From Protopterus annectens (lineage: Eukaryota > Chordata > Ceratodontiformes > Protopteridae): a stretch of DNA of 64,000 nt. This document shows, in pieces, positions 58,811 through 64,000 of this stretch (its first letter is position 1; each line of letters begins with the position of its first letter). A model generated the notes under the pieces. That model was not told where the DNA came from. It saw only the letters and a program-made list of their open reading frames with translations, and searched no databases. Where the stretch lies: assembly GCF_019279795.1 (NCBI RefSeq), contig NC_056740.1, forward strand, positions 228,867,611 to 228,931,610, given 5' to 3'. A program made the translations under genes and the position numbers.

Positions 58811-60304
58811 AAGATCAATGAACAGAAATGACAACCCTTCCCCAAATAAATCACAAGCTATTGAGCTACTTAAAGGGGTCCACGTGTACAGCATTCTGTA
58901 GCCAGGAACATCTGGAGTTTTAGTTGTTAGAAATACTTGGAAAATATTAGACTGAATGAGATGGTAGAAATTTATATCAGAGGAACTGATCAGGACTTTG
59001 CTTTTCATAGTTTTTGCTAATATTTTAAACACGGGAGATTGAGCACTGCTGATTTGTTTATTCTTTTCTGTACTTGTGAACATCAGATGTGGAATTGTAT
59101 TCAAGGTCATCCATGTATTGACTCATTTCAGGACATTGAAACATATTTTGTCTTTATTGCCAGAGGAATAACTATCAAGTGTTACAGAATTATACTCTGC
59201 AACATATTCATTGAGCTTATATTAGCATTATCAGTGTTTGTATAACTGTTTTAGTTACAAGTTGCTGATGCAGAAAAAAATCTCTACCAATCAACTGCTA
59301 ATTATTCTGTATTATTCGTTATATATCAGACAACTGCACATGCATATTAATATTCCGTTTTTGTCTCCCTTTTTGTTTTGTAACTTGGGATACTATTTTG
59401 GATAACAACCTTCTATATGAGAGGAGACTAGAGAGGCTGTCCAGGTGATAGGGTCTGTATGAATGTTTCCTAACATAATTTTGAGTGTACTCAGTAAGTA
59501 GTTACCATTGCGCATGCACACTGACAAAGTTATACCTTTAACTAGTTAAATGAGTGAAGAGCAAAAAAAGAAAAGAAAAGAAAAAGGTCTCCATACATAA
59601 AGAGTAAAAAAAAGCTATTTTCTTCTTTCAAAATGTAAACAGCTTGCAAGCAGTTGCTATTGTTTATATCATTCATGGTGCAGCACAACACTCAGTGTTG
59701 ACCACAAATGTAATATCATCATATACCAAATAGCACATAACTCTTCCCTCTTCCAGTAGCAATATGGAATAGTACTGAGAACCACATTTAAAAAACAGAG
59801 AGTGAAAAAAATGATGAAAAATATAAGTACACTCTCAAAGAGCCAGTGTCAAATCTGTAGACTTTAATGGACCATATACTTCAAAACCATCTGTGATAAT
59901 GCTTTTTCAGAAAATTTTATGAAGGGTAAATCAAGCCTAAATAATAAGGATATACTTCTAAAATATGTACATCATGTACAGGGATAAATTAGGGATGAAA
60001 ACAGGAAGATTCTATCAAAAAGAGGCACGGTTGAGAAGTCTGGCAGGAGTACACCCTCTCAAAAAATGACATTGGCGTTTAATGGATTTTTTATGCATCT
60101 TGTTTCTTTTGAAAGTTGCTTGAGTATTCACACTCTGACGAAGCAGTATAGTGCTAGTTTGATAATCTGTGTATACTCTGAAGCCAGTACCCGCCATTTC
60201 GTAGTTGTGGCATGAGTAGTAACCAGCACCCTCCCCAAGTGATGGGTAAACTAGTTTTGGTCATTCTTTCTCCCTTTCTCTTCTTTTCATTCTCGCATGT
60301 CTGT

Positions 60305-60420
60305 GGCTGGATCCCTTAATATCCAGGCCCACTAATGACATCCATATGACTGTATCTCAAGTGGCTAGATCCCTTAATGTCCAGGCCCACTAATGACATC
60401 CATATGACTGTATCTCAAGT
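60305..60420 (+). repeat. 58-base tandem duplication
   Basis: Two units (60305-60362 and 60363-60420) each run from GGCT.GATCCCTTAAT to ACTGTATCTCAAGT and differ at two positions, so the duplication is recent. Confidence 0.95.
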
Positions 60421-62390
60421 GTTATTCTACATGACAGACTATGCAACTGCTTCATTCTACTTATAGCGTTCTGCTGTAACATTCACTGTCACACATTATA
60501 CAGTCTCATAAGGGCTTGTGGTATCTGTTGTATCAAAGCATTTATGGAAGAGAAGTTGTCTTCAAATTCTGATCCTCTGCCCCAGTGCATGTAAATGTTT
60601 GAACTTGGTGGATATGTGCTGTTATAATGTATATATTTTACTAATCATGTTCTCGTTTCAGCCATTCAGCTTATCTCTGTCAATCACTCAGCAAAATGAA
60701 GCAGTTGTGCATCCTTATCCCTTCTCCTCATTACTCCTCCTGACCTGAAATGTGCAGGAGGATGGTGCAACGGCATTTTTGGTAGGCTATTTTAGAAAAT
60801 ATGGGCTGCAAAAGGGATGGATTTTTGTTCAACTGATTAAGGGGTTCGTTAAATAGACCCTTGTCTCTGATAAATCTGCCATTGCTCCTTCTTCCTGTTC
60901 ATTTCCTGCTATTCTCCCAGTTGCACTGGACTCCTAAAGTCAGCAACTGCTCCCTCCCCATGGAGGGTCAATCAGTTAGGTCAGTGAAGCCGGAAGGTGG
61001 TAAGGGGAAAGTAAATACAGTGCCATCAGTTCTACCCCTTGAGAAATGAAGCTGAGGAGGATGCAGGAAGATGAAGCCCTATAATCCCTTAGAATGCTAA
61101 CAATATCATCTAATGGGAGAATGCAACAGGCATTCCAGTGGAAACACCCAACCCCCTCCAATATTGTGTGACTGCTGCCATCCACATCAGTGTCCTCTGT
61201 TCTGCAACAGGGAATGTAACATACATTATATTTCCCAGCATGCTCCTGCAACCTGCACTCTGAAAGAGGCAAGTAGGCTCCACCTTGTCATTCTCTTTTC
61301 CAGCCAGCTTTTCCAGTGTCGGAACCATTAACTGAACTTTGTTCAGTTCTGTTGTATTTTTATATTTATTCATCTCTGTTACAAAGCTGGCATAAAACGG
61401 GACATTTTTAACAGAAAGAAAGAAAGAAAGAGGCAGAGCGGGAGGAAGGGAGCAGAAAACATGTAGCTCATGACACTTGAAAAAAGCTGAACTACTAATT
61501 GTGGAAGAGAAAGGAAGGTTACCCAATTTGCTGATGGTCCCTATTATCTCGATCATTATGTTGTATTTACCTGCTACTTGGAGGATGTGAAAGCTCTAAT
61601 TCTTTTATATAGTACATCATGATTAAAAAAAAACAGGCAGTAACATTAATTACCATGGAAAATTGTCTAGTGCCATGAATGTTGTGAACTGGTGGAACTA
61701 CATTTGAAACATCTAGGCCATTAACTGAGGTTTATTTTGTTTGCAATATTTCACATCAAGATAGGGAAGGCTATTCATAAATATGGTATGCATTTGCTTA
61801 AATTCAGTCTGTACACAATACTTATTATACCGTCATTCATCACCATAATTCATAGACATGGATCATAGCAAAGGAGAGTAGCATACAGGGGCTTGTCAGA
61901 TTCTGTCAGTGGTGCATAAATAGTAAACCAACCAACTAGAGAGATAAACACTCTAAACCTTTTACTGAGCAGCACACTTCACACATGTACCACTCTCTTA
62001 TTATGACTGCTTGCCTATTTATCTTATGGAATGGTCAGGTGCCCACATGTAACTCCTAAATATGTCACTGTTAAGGAATAATTTCTGGTGCAACTATGTA
62101 GTTGTGCCTGTATTAGCACCACAAGGGTCCTAATTTTACAGAACATATTTCCAAAGAAGGGAATTTTTTTCCATTATCCATCCAACCCAAAAATATTACG
62201 CAAAAGCACATTTGAAGTGTAATGCTTTTTGCCCCTTTGTTATGATTTTTATGGTCCCTTGCTATGATGTTGAAAGCTGAGATGTTGAGAGATATCTTCA
62301 TGAAGCAACCTCTGCTGCTTCTAATGCAGTGGGATTCTACCACCTAACCAAGGGTTTAGCTTAGGCTATCCCAACTAGATCCAAACATAA

Positions 62391-62821
62391 TAGAAATTTT
62401 AGCAACAAATCACCCTGGGTTTCATGATTAAGATGTAAACCAAGAGAAAAAACACTTCCAGAGTCCAATAAGAAATCTAAGACTGTGTCAAAAAGATTAA
62501 CAAAGAACTAAAAACTACCATTTGTAAGATAAAGGCCTTCAGAGAAATCTAGGATAATTACAAATCCTTCTTCCCTTACACAAGGAAAATAAGATATAAC
62601 ATAATGCACTGTACTGAACTAATCCAAAATGGTGCCACCCACTCTGACCCAAAGATATAGCTAATATACTAGTAGATAAATTTAGTGTTAGCTTTACCCC
62701 ATAAAAACTAATCAGAACTCCAGAAATCCACATACCATTACATCTCTGAAGATCATTAAGGAACATATCCTGACTGTGCTGTTTGAACCCACAAATGCTA
62801 TGAACAAGGGTCTAGATATTT
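62391..62821 (+). mobile_element. CR1-like LINE, old copy, first part
   Basis: Remains of the linker and RT start in broken frames. They match LISISKKLWALIKSSKASF and the following FFSYFRNLGGNS and SELVQNDKKYTEPTDIANIL region of the 18320 copy (here TELIQNGATHSDPKDIANIL-like, about 62610-62670). It is interrupted at 62822 by a MITE and resumes at 63428. Confidence 0.7.
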
Positions 62822-63427
62822 GGGTCTATATTAGAACACCGAACATTCAAAATTTAGAGTGTTCTAATATCGAACGGTATGAATCGAAAATTTAAAACAT
62901 CGAACATTCAGAACAGCAAATTTTTTCCTAGGGAAAAAATATAATGTTCCAAAACACATACACACAACACAAGCAGACCAAACAAACAGCAATCCACACA
63001 CATGCACCTAAACTCTTACACCTAACCCTGCACTAAACTATACATACACCACTAACTATCCACTTACCTTAACCCAAACCCTATCCCTAAATTCCATCAC
63101 TATCGCACAGTCACCTCACCCGTGCCCTAACCCTAACTCACCTACCCCACCCTAACCCTCACATCCACACAATCACACACTTACCTGACCCGTGCCCTAA
63201 CCCTAACTCACCTAACCCGCCCTAACCCTCACATCCACACAATCGCACACTTACCTGAACCTGACCCATAACTTTCCACCACAGCACTGAAAATACCAAA
63301 GCAACAGAAACGGACAACCAAATTCTTTCCCTAGGAAAAAATTTGGTTTTCTGTTTCTTCGATATTTTCAACGGGTCGATATTAGAAGACTCGAAATTTT
63401 GAACGTTCAGTGTTCTAATATAGACCC
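62822..63427. mobile_element. MITE with long inverted ends and 9-base target duplication
   Basis: The 606-base element starts GGGTCTATATTAGAACAC and ends GTGTTCTAATATAGACCC (with one early mismatch beyond). The first 52 or so bases match the inverted last bases, and a second block with AAATTTTTTCCTAGGGAAA also matches in inverted form. TAGATATTT flanks it on both sides (62813-62821 and 63428-63436), a 9-base duplication. The interior has no ORF. It carries a CCTAACCC-rich block of about 78 bases twice in tandem (about 63105-63255). A 9-base duplication with long inverted ends fits Mutator-like or Merlin-like families. The family is not proven. Confidence 0.9.
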
Positions 63428-63612
63428 TAGATATTTTACCTGTTTACATAATAAATATTACTAAACATCCCCTTATGGAATTCCTCTTAAACTTGTTTAA
63501 CCTAAACTAAGCCACAGAATGTGCCCCAGAGGTTACGTTAGAATTTATACACCAGTTAGCCGAACTAGTCTAACTTGCAAGACTATGGAACGCATTATAT
63601 CTGATTTTATAG
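63428..63612 (+). mobile_element. CR1-like LINE, old copy, second part
   Basis: Continuation after the MITE: RGYVRIYTPVSRTSLTCKTM and ERIISDFID match the NYRPISLTSLVCKAMERIIMDLI block. The similarity stops at the (CA)n tract. Confidence 0.7.

Positions 63613-64000
<388 letters not shown>

Larger units (their letters stand above)
58346..62390. other. Long unassigned stretch, no gene seen
   Basis: About 4 kb without a recognisable gene or named repeat. Contents that can be stated are a purine-rich tract (58555-58810), a 58-base tandem duplication (60305-60420), a (GAAA)n patch (61413-61430) and several A or T runs. Reading frames here are short and show no family motif. Host regulatory DNA or untranslated exons cannot be excluded. 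Confidence 0.4.

Noticed and set aside
58532-59110. 192-codon minus-strand frame rich in Phe, Leu, Ser and Pro
   Set aside because: It arises from the purine-rich tract read on the other strand. The hydrophobic runs reflect base composition, and no family motif was seen.
60120-60190. CTGACGAAGCAGTATAGTGCT as a further PLE end motif
   Set aside because: The GAAAGYRCTT part and the AATAAA are absent, so the similarity to the PLE ends is too weak.
63105-63255. Internal telomere repeat
   Set aside because: The CCTAACCC words are irregular and lie in a 78-base duplication inside a MITE. No run of the canonical hexamer is present.

Overview
The window looks like repeat-dominated DNA from a non-mammalian vertebrate with a large genome (lungfish, amphibian, coelacanth or cartilaginous-fish type; the sequence alone does not settle which). 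I found no host protein gene. Nearly everything recognisable is a transposable element: at least ten copies of one CR1-like LINE lineage, Tx1/L1-type LINE pieces, an L2/Rex1-like LINE, a LINE with a restriction-like endonuclease, Penelope-like elements (PLEs), an old Ty3/Gypsy (Mag-like) LTR fossil, a PIF/Harbinger DNA transposon, a MITE, several tRNA-derived SINEs, two tandem-repeat arrays and long microsatellites. A 500-base run of N (49742-50241) is an assembly gap.

Layout. 1-1510: old CR1 fragment on the minus strand. 2858-3169: V-SINE-like element. 3180-11351: old CR1 copy split by the LTR fossil (5805-10242). 11541-22995: Tx1-type LINE pieces split by a 7.56-kb insertion (13213-20776) that reads as a nearly full-length CR1 whose 5' region consists largely of two tandem-repeat arrays. 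22999-23226: SINE. 23631-31850: PLE in tandem arrangement (a 3' partial copy followed by a longer copy with reverse transcriptase and GIY-YIG parts), split by a young CR1 (25454-29130). 32935-35230: L2/Rex1-like LINE on the minus strand, followed by two (GT)n tracts. 36788-37042: a tRNA-Gly(TCC)-headed element with a CR1 3' tail. 37548-44499: Harbinger parts (Myb-like factor on the minus strand, transposase on the plus strand), the transposase split by a young CR1 (40459-43616). 45640-49735: two CR1 copies tail to tail. 50242-51250: second PLE. 51586-57165: CR1, RLE-LINE, SINE and CR1 pieces. 57750-58345: L1-type ORF1 fragment and a PLE-like end. 62391-63612: old CR1 with a MITE inserted.

Nesting gives a relative order. 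The CR1 copies at 13213, 25454 and 40459 are very similar to each other and interrupt Tx1, PLE and Harbinger elements respectively, so they are younger than those hosts. The LTR fossil and the MITE interrupt more diverged CR1 copies. The tRNA-Gly element carries the same 3' end as the young CR1 copies, so it may have been mobilised by that LINE.

All coordinates of element ends are estimates from reading by eye, good to a few bases where a junction is clear and to tens of bases elsewhere.
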